From Allodiplogaster sudhausi (taxonomy: Eukaryota > Nematoda > Chromadorea > Rhabditida > Diplogasteridae): 64,000 nucleotides of DNA. The translations under genes and the position numbers were made by a program. Location: contig CALZFC010000067.1 in assembly GCA_945643635.1 (NCBI GenBank), positions 664,501-728,500 on the forward strand, in the 5' to 3' direction. The notes below the pieces were generated by a model. It was not told the DNA's origin and searched no databases. It saw only the letters and a list, made by a program, of their open reading frames with translations. How positions within the stretch are numbered: position 1 is the first letter of the stretch; every line of letters starts with the position of its first letter. Positions 1-10,643 of the stretch are shown piece by piece.

Positions 1-82
1 ATTTCCGCGTTATCAATAGCGGCTAGAAATGAGGCTTACATGCAAGCGCCGGCCAGAACACGAACGAATAATTTCATACATA

Positions 83-522
83 CCGTATTTTCTCTATTAG
101 TACCCCCGGGGGTTCTATTTTTCAATACCCTTGCGAGAGGGGGGCACTATTAGAGGGAGGGGTTCTACTGGAGGGAGGGGTACTATTTTTCAATGTGAGA
201 CAGTAAAAGTTTGATAACAACATTTTCTTCTCAAAAAAAGAAGAATCATAGCTCGAATTCATAGGAATCAGCACTGGAATATCCATTTTACCACACATTT
301 TGAATGAATTTGCAATCAGTTCATTGGAGAGAGCATCCCATGCCTCCAGGATCCATTCGAGGTACGTCTCGAGCTTAGATATTAGGGTGTTAGGGGGGGG
401 GCACTATTGGAGGGGGGGTTCTACTAGAGGGAGGGGTTCTATTTTTCAATAGCTTTATCAGAGGGGGGTACTATTAGAGGGGGGGTTCTAATAAAGGGGG
501 GGTACTAATAGAGAAAATACGG
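83..522. mobile_element. MITE, CCGTATTTTCTCTATTAG family, TA target site
   Basis: The element begins CCGTATTTTCTCTATTAG and ends with its complement CTAATAGAGAAAATACGG, and is flanked by TA at 81-82 and 523-524. The interior is an imperfect array of short units alternating runs of G with TACTATTAGA or TTCTA. No coding capacity is visible, so it is a non-autonomous TIR element. Its identical twin is at 6545-6984. Confidence 0.85.
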
Positions 523-919
523 TAATTTTCAAATAAATTAAGGTATCCGGGAAATAATTAAGCAAAATGTTTCTATATAAATATGTTTATCTCGGCGTAA
601 GAAATATATTCAGAAAAATTGAGCGATTTTTTCTATTACAATCTCTGAAATAGGACGTGAAAACTGGTTGAGAGAGAATTAGCTACGGTAGGTTAGATCC
701 GCACTCCTACATATGTCATATGCTCTCTCGACCGAGCGACAGGCAACTTTATGACAGCGCGCATTCAAACTGGTTCTCTAACGCTACTGTAGAAATATTC
801 GCCGGATACTTCACTTAATGAAAAATATAAGGGATTTTCTTTTGTTACCGGCAGAGTGCGCATCTGTCTCATTAACGACGAATTATTTCTCAATTAATGA
901 TTTTTCAAAATTTGGTTAA

Positions 920-1319
920 AGGAGCTGTCCATGAAGATTGCAATGTTTTTTTTTTAATTTTAATATTTTCCTGCCCAACTAGAGACATAGCTTGAAAAAG
1001 TAAAAATGCATCCTGAAGAGTGCTTATAGGCGATCACAAGGAAAACCTCCTACCACGAAGTCCCTGCCCGCTAGGTAAAAGTACGTGTAAACAATCCTCA
1101 GAAACTGCCCTTTGCGCTATCTCCACAGAATATTGTGGTAACACAATTAGCATGAAAGTGGACGTGTTAAGAAAAATTTGGAAAAAGTTGGGAGTAGGCG
1201 GGAGTCTACTGGCGACATCTGGCACGGCGTAGCTCTGCCAAAAATTTTTGAAAATGGCGGGAAGTTAAACTATTCTCGAACTCAAAGTAGAGGATACTGT
1301 TAATTTTCGCAGGGCAGAG
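920..1319. mobile_element. Truncated TTAA-site TIR element
   Basis: After TTAA at 916-919 the terminal sequence AGGAGCTGTCCATG begins. It is the left end of the element seen whole at 7382-8098. This copy is cut at 1319, where the direct repeat ends, and continues into low-complexity AATAAATGAATAAATA sequence (about 1325-1413). Confidence 0.6.
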
Positions 1320-1647
1320 ATTAATTGAGAACTAAATAAATAAATGAATAAATATATAAATACATTAATTAATTAATTGAGAACTAAATAAATAAATGAA
1401 TAAATAAATAAAGTCGAGTACCAGGTCGCGTGCAGGCGAACGGAAGGCGACTGCTCGCGCAGTTTTTGCTGACCCATTCGCCGATTGAAGCTGCAGTCTT
1501 CATCGCGGTGCAGTGGCCAAAGGCGTCGAGAGGAAAGCCTGCTCATTGTGCTACTACTCGCCTTAGCCATTCTCTTGGCCTCTCGCCCTTTCTCTCCGCG
1601 CAAACTCCAGAAGCGCCTTTACAGTAATCGTCGTCAGCTTAAACTTT

Positions 1648-1676
1648 CTCTCTCTCTCCCTCTCTATCTCCCTTTA

Positions 1677-1708
<32 letters not shown>

Positions 1709-1738
1709 CCTTTGTCTCTCTCTCTCTCACTCCAAGCC
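1648..1738. repeat. CT-rich microsatellite
   Basis: A run of (CT)n with interspersed CCCTCTATCTCC units, inside the intron between exons 8 and 7 of the fragment above. Shorter CT tracts recur at about 15170-15190, 24765-24790 and 33440-33465 in equivalent introns or flanks. Confidence 0.9.
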
Positions 1739-2189
1739 CCCCCTCCCGAAGGCACCCCTATCACAATGCCAATGGAGTCATAAGTGACTCTAACACTATT
1801 GACACCTTTAAAATCCCTTCTTTCCTGGCACAAGAGGCCTCTCGATAGTAACAGGTGTTGTGATAGAAGGGGCAGAGTTCCTTAAAAAGATAAGTAGCTC
1901 GATACAAGTCTTTGATTTGTACAATTTGGACCAGTGTGCGCAGAGTTGAGCATCGACGTTCCATTGAGGTCAAGCAGATCACTGTCAGAAGAACTGCATC
2001 TCCCAATGGTTTCAAGAACACCGTGAAGTAAACCGAAAGAGCTCGGCTAGGAATATGGAGATCCCAGTTCGATACCCGGTTGAGAACAAGCTTTTTGTTC
2101 GCTAGTGAAAGTTTGTTGCATTTAAACCATTAAATAAAACCTTAAGTGCCTCGGGCCCGTTGGCCAGAAAATAAATATACGCATGAAAG

Positions 2190-2390
2190 GAAAGTTATTT
2201 TCTCCGAGAACTTTCACACACTTAGCAAGATTTTTTTCCCGTGACATTCCGGAACCGGTGCGGGAATATTGAAAGTTCTCAACCGCGCCTGAAATTTTTT
2301 TACCACAGAATAAGTTGCGACTGTTGCTGATTGTGGCCACTTTGTTAGTGCTGCCTTTATTGACTTTACTATGTATGGCCTGGTATTCTG
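2190..2390. repeat. Dispersed GGAACTTTC/CCGGTGCGGG repeat
   Basis: This sequence contains GAACTTTCACACACTTAGC, CCGGTGCGGGAATAT and GTGGCCACTTTGTTAGTGC. Related copies occur at about 33460-33660, in the same intron of another gene copy, and in the inner ends of the large palindrome (about 40700-40815 and its mirror 43200-43315). No coding capacity is visible. Confidence 0.6.
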
Positions 2391-2547
2391 TTGATTCTGG
2401 CTTCCGCAAACCTTTCGCAAAGTTGGTATAGTTGACAAGACTTCCATCTGCCCACGCCATCTGGCGAGCGCTCGAGTTTGTCATGAGGCCGATGTGCATG
2501 CCGGTGTGGCCGAGCGCGTGGGCCTTCTGTGCCAGGAAGTCGTTCAT

Positions 2548-3103
2548 CTTCAACAATGAACCTCTTAGCTAGTATTAGAATTTCTAAGTAATAGGGTTTT
2601 TTTAGTATAAGTCTTACTTTTCATGCAAATTAGTATTGGAGTTTCTTAGTATATGTCTTACTTTTTTTTATACAAATTAGTATTAGAATTTTGTTTAATT
2701 TTTTTGGCAATAAACACATGATTACATATATAGCATCAGCAGACGCACCTCTTTGCTATAGGCATAGTGACCTTCCTACTTTATATGTAATTCAAGGAGT
2801 CATAGACATAACAAGGGATAAGGCCAAGCCTAACTTTTGTTGTGAATTTCTTTCGGAAAGGTGCGCAAGAAGAGATAAATACAAACTACACATGAACATA
2901 CGTATGTATGTATATACATGCACGCTGCAAGACGTGTAGACATAGCTATGACTTATCCCTACAAATGCATGTGATGATGCCACAAATGCCCCATTTAATC
3001 TTCCTTCCACGATTCGATCAATAAATAATATAATATAGACATAACTAGGGAAAAGGCATAGTCTATGGTCGGCTAATTCGATTAATGAATGAACTTCAGT
3101 CGT
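2548..3103. other. Recombinant intron remnant and 3' flank
   Basis: From 2548 to about 2757 the sequence matches intron 6 of the gene copies, including the GGCAATAAACACATGATTAC block seen at 6335-6350 and 62841-62862. At about 2758 it switches to the conserved 3' flank found below CUB exons elsewhere (AAGGGATAAGGCCAAGCCTA, compare 57750-57780). I see no gene here. Confidence 0.6.
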
Positions 3104-6100
3104 CTAAGCCGGCCCATGGAATAGGATGAGGAAGCCGCGGACATTTCGTCCGTCCTTGACCGTCAGCGTGAGCTTCATGATGTTCGATTGTGTTGTCGTG
3201 TACGAAATGTCATTGAAGGTTTCGCCAGTCAATCAGAAAGTGCAATTATAAAAGTAAATGTTATATGAATGAAAATATAGATCAGCCGATTAGAAAACCA
3301 AATGCACAAGTGAATAATTTACGCAAAATTATTCAATAGATATACATATACCGTATTTTCTCTATTAGTAACTCCCTTTATTAGAACCCCCTCCCCTCTA
3401 ATAGTACCCCCCTCTGAAAATGCCATTAAAAAATAAAACCCCTCCCTCTAGTAGAATCCCCCCCCCTAATACTCTAGTACTTCAGCTCAAGATGTACCTC
3501 GTATAGATCCTAGTGCCATGAGGTGCTCTTACCAATAAACTGATGCCAAATTCATGATAAATCTGTTATAAAACGGATATTCCAGTCATGATTCCATTGA
3601 ATTCGGGCTACAATTCTTCTTTTTTTGGGAATAAAATGTTGTAATTAAACTTTGAGTGTCTCACATTTAAAAACAGTACTCCTCCCTCTAATAGAACCAC
3701 TCCTTGTAATAGTGCCCCGCAAAGGTATTGAAAAATAGAACCGCCGGGGGTACTTATAGAGAAAATGCGTTTTTAAAAAGAAAATTCTATATTTGACGCA
3801 AAATTTTGCGCTTCTCTAAAAACTCACGTAAACTTCGGTTGCTTTTCAAATACTCCATCGAAGATTTCCAGCTTGTCACAGCAGATATTAAGCATGAGAT
3901 CTTCAACGGTTATCTGAAAAAGGAGGATAACAAATTCTTCTTATGTAGGAAAAAACAACATTATACTCACCTTAACATTTTGACCTTCGTCAACCTTTAA
4001 GAAGTAGTCACAAACGAGTGGACCAGGAGGGGCTGGATATGACGGCGAATAAATCTGTGGAATTACACGTACTGCGTGGTTTAAAAAATATCTTTAAAAA
4101 ACAGTTAAACTACAGAGTAATTTGTTTACTAATATTTAATTAAAAGATAATGCCGCTGGAATAATATTAACATGTGACGTCTCGAAGAATGTTGACGAAT
4201 CGGGACAAGTGGCGGGCGCGCGCGGTTTGCTTGGATCGATCGCTAAATTTCTACATTTTTCAGAATACCGTATTTTCTCTATTATTGCCCCCGGGGATAC
4301 TATTTTTCAATACCCTTGCGAGAGGGGGCACTATTTGAGGGGGGTTCTAATAGAGGGAGGGGCACTAATAGAGAAAATATGGTATGTCATCTCTGAATTT
4401 TTCTTTTAGTGAAAACCTTATTTTATTCGAATAAATTTTCGTGTACATATATTCTTATAAATCTTTTCTAGGCTTAAATAGCTTTCTCGCTCTAGATTCA
4501 CGTCTGGCCATAAGGGTTGCAGTTTTTTGTTGTTTTTTTTTTGGTTTTTTTGGGGTTTTAACAAAAAACTTTTTTGTTTGTTTTTTTGTTTGGGGTCGGC
4601 CCAAAAAAAAAAACGTTATACTCGAAATCTTCCGGATGTCTCTTCCTCCAGCAAAATTTTAAGATTAAAGGGTTCTAATTTCTCAACTCGTTATATCACT
4701 TTTTAGTACAATTGTCATTTTCGAATTTGTTTTACGACTTTTATTGTGTTATGGGTGTTGTAGATCAAGAAATTAAATTATTTTCTCTTCTAAATTACGA
4801 TTAATGCAACTTTTTTTGGTTTTTTTGTTATTTTTTGTTTTTTGTGCAAAAAATATCTTCTTTTTGTTTTTTTGTCCTCAAAAAAACCGGATTTTTTGGT
4901 TTTTTTTCCTAAACATTTTTTGGTCAGGGAGTTTTTTGTTCTACATCCCTGCTGGCCATGACCAGAGTATGTGTGTACGCACACTAGATGTGTATATAAC
5001 GGTGAAAACTAAAGAAATACGATTTTTTTTTGTAGTCACAGTGTAAAGCATGAGATGACCGCGATTCTAATTGGCTTAAAACGCTGTATATGTGCCTGGT
5101 CGTGTGCAGGCGTACGGAAGGCGACTGCTGCCGCAGTTGTTGCTGACCCATTCGCCGCTCGCTGCGCTCGTCTCCATCGCGGTGCAATGGCCAAAGGCGT
5201 CGAGAGGAAAGCCTGTGCTCATTGTGGTACTAATCTCATCAAAGTACAGTACCGCTCAACATTATTGGGTCCGGAATTAATAATATTAATATTAATAACA
5301 TGATCTGGAATTGCGTGCTGAATATGCATTTTTTTTTGGGTTTCCTTAATGTCACATCCCGTTCCGATGCTGGTGAATACAAATATGAAGACTATTGTTC
5401 CGATACATGGCTTGGTTTAACTTGTCTTGGTTTATTATAGCACATCATTTTAATAGTCTAAACGCGGAAAAGAGCGATATTTTCTTGTGAGAGAAGTAGT
5501 ATGCCCACACCAAAAAAATCCCTGCTTAGTAGAAAACATGGCTCTACAAATACTGGCTCACAATCAGACAAGATACGCCCAGCGGCAGAAATTTGCCCTT
5601 TCAGGAATATTTTGAAATTTTCCCAATATTGGAATATGAAGGGGGGCCTTTCCTGTATGCAATAGAAAGTTCCATTTCCCATATCAGAATTTGCGGAACA
5701 GACTGTGTCCAGTTTCGGAACAGATGTTTGGAAAGTTCCAGAAGACGGCACAGGAATACGGCAAGGCATGAAGGACAAACGTTGCCCTTTATGGATTGCG
5801 CTGTGAAAATCATTTGGAGTGTCCCAAGGCATTACGGCTGAAACGAACTTTCCGCAATCGTAGTTTTTGATGATTGCAAGACAGATTTAGGTAAATAGAC
5901 TTTAGTTGTTGAATTTAAAATGAATACGACCAGAATCAACTACTTTAGAGTTCTATCAACAAAGGAGAATAAGGCAGAAGCCAATATGGCTGAACTCTCG
6001 ACAAAGCAACAGAAGATAATGTTCTTTATCCCCAAACCTTTCGCAAAGTTGGTATAGTTGACGTGACTTTCATCGGTCCATGCCATCTGGTTAGCACTCG

Positions 6101-9100
6101 AGTTTGTCATGAGGCCGATGTGTATGCCGGTGTGGCCGAGCGCGTGGGCCTTCTGTGCCACGAAGTCGTTCATCTTCAACAATGAACCTCTTAGCTAGTA
6201 TTAGAATTTCTAAGTAATAGAATTTTTTTAGAATAAGTCTTACTTTTCATGCAAATTAGTATTGGAGTTTCTTAGTATATGTCTTACTTTTTTTATACAA
6301 ATTAGTATTAGAGTTTTGTTTAATGTTTTGGCAATAAACACATGATTACATATATTGCATCAGCAAACGCGCCTCTTTGCTATGAAAGGCAGCCAGATGA
6401 GCCCACCGGTCGTTGCGGCATTGCTGCTCTGCATCATTCCAGGTTGCCTGACATAATGAGATATTTCCGCGTTATCAATAGCGGCTAGAAATGAGGCTTA
6501 CATGCAAGCGCCGGCCAGAACACGAACGAATAATTTCATACATACCGTATTTTCTCTATTAGTACCCCCGGGGGTTCTATTTTTCAATACCCTTGCGAGA
6601 GGGGGGCACTATTAGAGGGAGGGGTTCTACTGGAGGGAGGGGTACTATTTTTCAATGTGAGACAGTAAAAGTTTGATAACAACATTTTCTTCTCAAAAAA
6701 AGAAGAATCATAGCTCGAATTCATAGGAATCAGCACTGGAATATCCATTTTACCACACATTTTGAATGAATTTGCAATCAGTTCATTGGAGAGAGCATCC
6801 CATGCCTCCAGGATCCATTCGAGGTACGTCTCGAGCTTAGATATTAGGGTGTTAGGGGGGGGGCACTATTGGAGGGGGGGTTCTACTAGAGGGAGGGGTT
6901 CTATTTTTCAATAGCTTTATCAGAGGGGGGTACTATTAGAGGGGGGGTTCTAATAAAGGGGGGGTACTAATAGAGAAAATACGGTAATTTTCAAATAAAT
7001 TAAGGTATCCGGGAAATAATTAAGCAAAATGTTTCTATATAAATATGTTTATCTCGGCGTAAGAAATATATTCAGAAAAATTGAGCGATTTTTTCTATTA
7101 CAATCTCTGAAATAGGACGTGAAAACTGGTTGAGAGAGAATTAGCTACGGTAGGTTAGATCCGCACTCCTACATATGTCATATGCTCTCTCGACCGAGCG
7201 ACAGGCAACTTTATGACAGCGCGCATTCAAACTGGTTCTCTAACGCTACTGTAGAAATATTCGCCGGATACTTCACTTAATGAAAAATATAAGGGATTTT
7301 CTTTTGTTACCGGCAGAGTGCGCATCTGTCTCATTAACGACGAATTATTTCTCAATTAATGATTTTTCAAAATTTGGTTAAAGGAGCTGTCCATGAAGAT
7401 TGCAATGTTTTTTTTTTAATTTTAATATTTTCCTGCCCAACTAGAGACATAGCTTGAAAAAGTAAAAATGCATCCTGAAGAGTGCTTATAGGCGATCACA
7501 AGGAAAACCTCCTACCACGAAGTCCCTGCCCGCTAGGTAAAAGTACGTGTAAACAATCCTCAGAAACTGCCCTTTGCGCTATCTCCACAGAATATTGTGG
7601 TAACACAATTAGCATGAAAGTGGACGTGTTAAGAAAAATTTGGAAAAAGTTGGGAGTAGGCGGGAGTCTACTGGCGACATCTGGCACGGCGTAGCTCTGC
7701 CAAAAATTTTTGAAAATGGCGGGAAGTTAAACTATTCTCGAACTCAAAGTAGAGGATACTGTTAATTTTCGCAGGGCAGAGGAAGGGTTGTAACTTTGAT
7801 ACACTTGCAATCGAAATTTCTAGCTCAACCTTACCAAATAAGGCAAAAAACAAAGCACTATTTATTCACTGGAGACCTCATTTAAGAAGAAAAACCGCAT
7901 TTTTATACGGCAGAATTTAACGAGAGACGTAATAACTCCTAGAAAAAATTTCTCCCATTCGAGCCCTCATTCAGATAAATAAAGACTACGGAAGTTTGTT
8001 GTGATGAATACCGTACAAGCGAACCGCCAAAACTGTTTACAAGATCTTGCGGCAATTCGAACGTAGGTTTTTTTTTACAAATTCCATGGACAGTTCCTAT
8101 AAAGGAAACAACACTTTCGTTATAAGTGCTCTTTTTTCGACGTTTTTTTCTCTGATAGTATTGGATATTTAAGGAGAGATTATTCTCTCCGCTATTATAT
8201 GATTCATCTCAAATATGTACCAGGTCTGAATAAAATTTGACGCAGCTTATATCGTTAGTAGCGACGTATTCGAAATCGCCACAGACAGACTCTATAAAGG
8301 AAATGTCAAACTTAGAACCATTATTTTCTTTATTATAGAAGCACAATAGAATTGAGGGCTGCACCAATACGTATGGCCGGCGGCACAAATTTCCCGTTGT
8401 CGCCGCCCTGGGAATTTTGAAAATAGGCAAGAAAAAAAAACAGAAAAAAGTTGCAAAAAAAGGAATGTATGTGTTTTGAATGTATCAATTAAGCAAGTAG
8501 GAAATGGCTTAGTTTGTTTATATTTACCAGTCACTTGTTGAACATGACAAATGGATTCCATCTCATGAGATTTGTCACCCAGAAACCAGTAGTAGTCACC
8601 ATGCACCATGTAAAAGCAAGAGTCTTGATTGAGGTAGCCTGCAAGAAAATTCATTGTGCTTCATAGAAACGTTATCGTTATGTGTTCCTTTTTCTTCACA
8701 ACGTTCTCGTAAAAGGAGAAAGCGCGAACTTGGGATGCACCCGATTATAGTTCAGTGGGAGATATCCAGGTAATAATTAACCTATGATTTTTCAATGAAG
8801 AAAATTAGTCGCCGGATACCTTCATAAAGTTTTGAGTAGTTGAAAGCAGTACCATCGACCCAGACGTACTTAGGAGGGTCGCACGTCAGGCCAATATATG
8901 CTGCGTTGAATAATTGTAAATCCAAATAACGGTGAACTGCCTCATTGTACTGCAACAACATCCGAGTTTTGCGGTAGTAGAGGAGCACCTCATCTAGTTT
9001 GGTAACAAGCTTTTTTTATTTAAAAAAACCTTTTAAGGAGCACAAAAGACAGTGAATGTAAGTTTTGTGTTCTTGTAAAGCGCCTGAGAGCCAAGTTTAG

Positions 9101-9633
9101 GAAAAGTGAAATACCTCGTCGGAATGAATGGACACCAAATGGCCGCCGTAGCCAACGCACTCCTTCTCTGCGTTGTCGAATGCGTTTTTTCCTATTATAC
9201 GCAAGCAGATGCCGTTCAGTACGGGGTCAAAGCCAGACGGGCATGATGACAGAACAAGAGCTGAAAAGAAAGTGACGATTGCTGCAACAAATATGAAGTC
9301 CTTGCACTCGCAGTTCTACTTGCATACGATTTGAAGCGTTAACTTGCATATTATAGGATTCAAAAGTGATTTAGAATATCAATAGTTGTTTTTTTTCAAT
9401 TTTTTTGCTTCATCTTCTTCTAATTAAAGCAAGCTTCCAACTTCCAAACATTACGACCAGCTGAATTATGCTGGATAATGTTCACTACAAGATTCTGCCT
9501 AATATAATTTTGCGGATTCAGACGGTTTACGACGTGTTGTACATATTTCAATATAATAATGTAACTGAGAAGAAGAAAAAAGAAGCATACCAGGTAAGAA
9601 TACGCAGAGATTAAGAAGTTGAGATGCGTGCAT
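3104..9633 (-). CDS. Secreted CTLD-CTLD-CUB lectin, last-exon acceptor mutated
   Basis: A 12-exon gene, 412 aa if fully spliced. Exons by position: 9591-9633, 9115-9260, 8820-8988, 8528-8638, 8221-8291, 6373-6447, 6038-6173, 5096-5212, 4172-4242, 3971-4054, 3828-3913 and 3104-3233. Exon 1 gives the signal peptide MHASQLLNLCVFLP. The first lectin domain contains CPSGFDPVLNG and GLTCDPPKYVWVDGTAFNY. The second contains WNDAEQQC, NDFVAQKAHALGH and GEWVSNNC..LPYACTRP. CUB ends ILFHGPA. Reading frames and phases all fit. Two junctions are odd: the exon 8 donor is GC (AG|GCACAT), and the acceptor before exon 12 is TG where every other copy has AG (3234-3235). The gene may therefore be impaired. Intron 5 carries the second direct repeat and intron 7 an unidentified insert. 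No classical EPN/WND calcium-sugar motif is visible. Confidence 0.75.
3351..3769. mobile_element. MITE, CCGTATTTTCTCTATTAG family
   Basis: Located in the intron between CUB exons 12 and 11. The left end is intact after TA. The right end is degenerate (GAGAAAATGCG). The interior has C-run units separated by CTAATAGTA-like spacers. Confidence 0.75.
4268..4382. mobile_element. MITE, CCGTATTTTCTCTATTAG family, internally deleted
   Basis: Both ends are present but only about 115 bp remain. It sits between exons 9 and 8, the same intron that holds full-length copies at 18296-18752 and 54384-54839. The insertion therefore probably predates duplication of the genes and later shrank here. Confidence 0.75.
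5458..5877 (-). other. Unidentified Cys-containing open frame in intron 7
   Basis: A frame open across about 140 codons, read upstream from about 5877 through the methionine at 5832 to 5458. It includes YDCGKFVSAVMPWDTPNDF, FMPCRIPVPSSG, DTVCSANSDMGNGTFYC and DCEPVFVEPC. I recognise no family. No convincing splice acceptor precedes it and no other gene copy in the window has it in this intron. It could be an exon of an unrelated gene caught in the duplication, or a chance frame in a foreign insert. Confidence 0.3.
6463..7781. repeat. Direct repeat, copy 2
   Basis: Apparently identical to 1-1319. It lies within intron 5 of the 3104-9633 gene and begins about 16 bp upstream of exon 6 (6373-6447), inside the polypyrimidine/acceptor region of that intron. 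Confidence 0.93.
6545..6984. mobile_element. MITE, CCGTATTTTCTCTATTAG family (twin of 83-522)
   Basis: Same sequence as 83-522 as part of the direct repeat. TA flanks both ends. Confidence 0.85.
7382..8098. mobile_element. TIR element at TTAA-like site, about 0.72 kb
   Basis: The left end reads TTAA followed by AGGAGCTGTCCATGAAGATT. The right end is the complement (AATTCCATGGACAGTTCCT) followed by ATAA. The paralogous intron at 34600-34615 reads TGGTTAAAGGAAACC without an insert, which looks like the empty site. The interior includes an AAAATGGCGGGAAGTT stretch and TTGCAATCGAAATTTCTAG, shared with about 15860-16030, 50420-50545 and 52500-52610. No transposase frame is visible. Confidence 0.6.
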
Positions 9634-9857
9634 TGAACTATGGATTTGAAATTGTGCGCAACGTTTCGCAGGTTCTTCTTCTGAATGTACTAGCTAACAT
9701 GACCAAACACTTTTTGAAGATTTACACGATCGATGAAACAATTCGCGGTCATATTTGCAAAGAAGTACAACATACAATTTCCAAGTAGACAGTTACTTTT
9801 AATCTCGTCTTACCGTTTCTTTCTCTTTTCCTCTTTCACACACTACTTTTCCATAGA

Positions 9858-9885
9858 TGCCTGCTGATAATGGAAGAGAGCCATA
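9858..9885 (-). promoter_or_regulatory. Conserved upstream GATA block
   Basis: CTGATAATGGAAGAGAGCC lies about 230 bp upstream of the start codon at 9633. In gene orientation this is a TTATCAG site. WGATAR/CTGATAA is the binding site class of nematode intestinal GATA factors such as ELT-2. The block recurs upstream of other copies, so conservation is seen directly; intestinal expression is inferred. Confidence 0.55.
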
Positions 9886-10164
9886 ATAAACTGAGGCTGG
9901 TCATGTGAGGGCGACAAAAAGGTACCAAGTTAGATATGAACTTATCAGCGACGGGCAGCATTACTTTTTTTCTTATCGTTGAGAATTGCAAAGAATTGAA
10001 TATTTTAAGCTTCAAGTGAAAATGTTCAAGTTCACCGTTACAGGCGCAATCTTTTCCTGATATCTTCTGATTCTCCATTTATTCTGTACATCTCTGATAG
10101 TTTCATATCTAACTTTGTTCCTTATGTTGCCCAACTAGTCACGTGAATTTCCCAACGACTTCGC

Positions 10165-10460
10165 CTCCGTTTATGACTCGCTTCCATTATCTGTAAGCAT
10201 TGAGGGTAAAGTGAAATTCCTACGCTCTCGGTACATACATATGTACATACATACATATTGGAGTCATAGACACTAGGTGTCACGTAGATGAAGATATGTA
10301 TATCACGGCAGAATATTATCATACCTATCTGTCATTGACTTGCTCCTTTGCTTTCTTTGAAAGTACACCATCCTCAACCCTAAATAAAGAGCGCCTCTCC
10401 CTTTGATAAACATTGTCTTCTCGCGTCTTCACTTGTGTTCCTGTGTTCCCACATTCCAGT
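10165..10460 (+). promoter_or_regulatory. Promoter-like block facing the plus strand
   Basis: The GATA block occurs here in the opposite orientation (GACTCGCTTCCATTATCTG). It is followed at about 10382 by CTAAATAAAGAG, then TTTGATAAACATTGTC and a pyrimidine-rich stretch. Near-identical blocks lie at 37477-37765 (with CTATATAAAG), its mirror at 46250-46540, and partly at 60545-60600. No plus-strand gene follows; downstream is the 3' end of a minus-strand copy. It may be a relic of a divergent partner or part of the downstream gene's 3' region. Confidence 0.35.
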
Positions 10461-10518
10461 GTTACCTAGCAAGTAACATAACTCTAGGGATAACACCAAG
10501 CCCTATGCCCAGCTAACT

Positions 10519-10524
10519 TTTATT
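10519..10524 (-). terminator. Polyadenylation signal AATAAA
   Basis: AATAAA on the minus strand about 120 bp beyond the stop codon at 10644, in the context CAGAATAAAAGTT. The same context is present beyond other copies (37846-37851, 46164-46169 and 60694-60699). Confidence 0.55.
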
Positions 10525-10643
10525 CTGAATTACATACTTTCGCAAAAAGTGGTCCATGTTCAACACATGCTGCATACATACATACATATGTATATACTAT
10601 ATGCATATACATACACATGCACTGCATGAGTTTCATCCGCCGT

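Larger units (their letters stand above)
1..1319. repeat. Direct repeat, copy 1 (partner 6463-7781)
   Basis: This segment reappears at 6463-7781 (offset 6462) with no difference that I can find, including identical reading frames and homopolymer runs. Identity stops after 1319 and 7781, where position 1320 is A and 7782 is G. The left limit lies outside the window, because position 1 is already inside the repeat, just downstream of where exon 6 of a lectin copy would be. The right breakpoint falls inside a TIR element that is complete only in the second copy. It could be a very recent duplication or an assembly artefact. Confidence 0.93.
1422..2547 (-). pseudogene. Lectin-CUB gene fragment (exons 7 and 8 only)
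   Basis: Only two exons of the CTLD-CTLD-CUB unit are present. Exon 7 (2412-2547) encodes NDFLAQKAHALGHTGMHIG and then a WADGSLVNYTNF stretch. Exon 8 (1422-1538) encodes GFPLDAFGHC, GEWVS and PFACTRPG. Both are open, with a normal acceptor before exon 7 and a GT donor after exon 8. Downstream, where linker and CUB exons should follow, lies the transposon-filled direct repeat. Upstream, intron 6 is cut near 2758 and joined to the 3' flank of the next gene. This is a recombination remnant, not a gene. Confidence 0.8.

Noticed and set aside
4500..5000. T-rich frames with FFVFF/FWFFF patterns as membrane protein
   Set aside because: Produced by poly-T/G homopolymer tracts in an intron.
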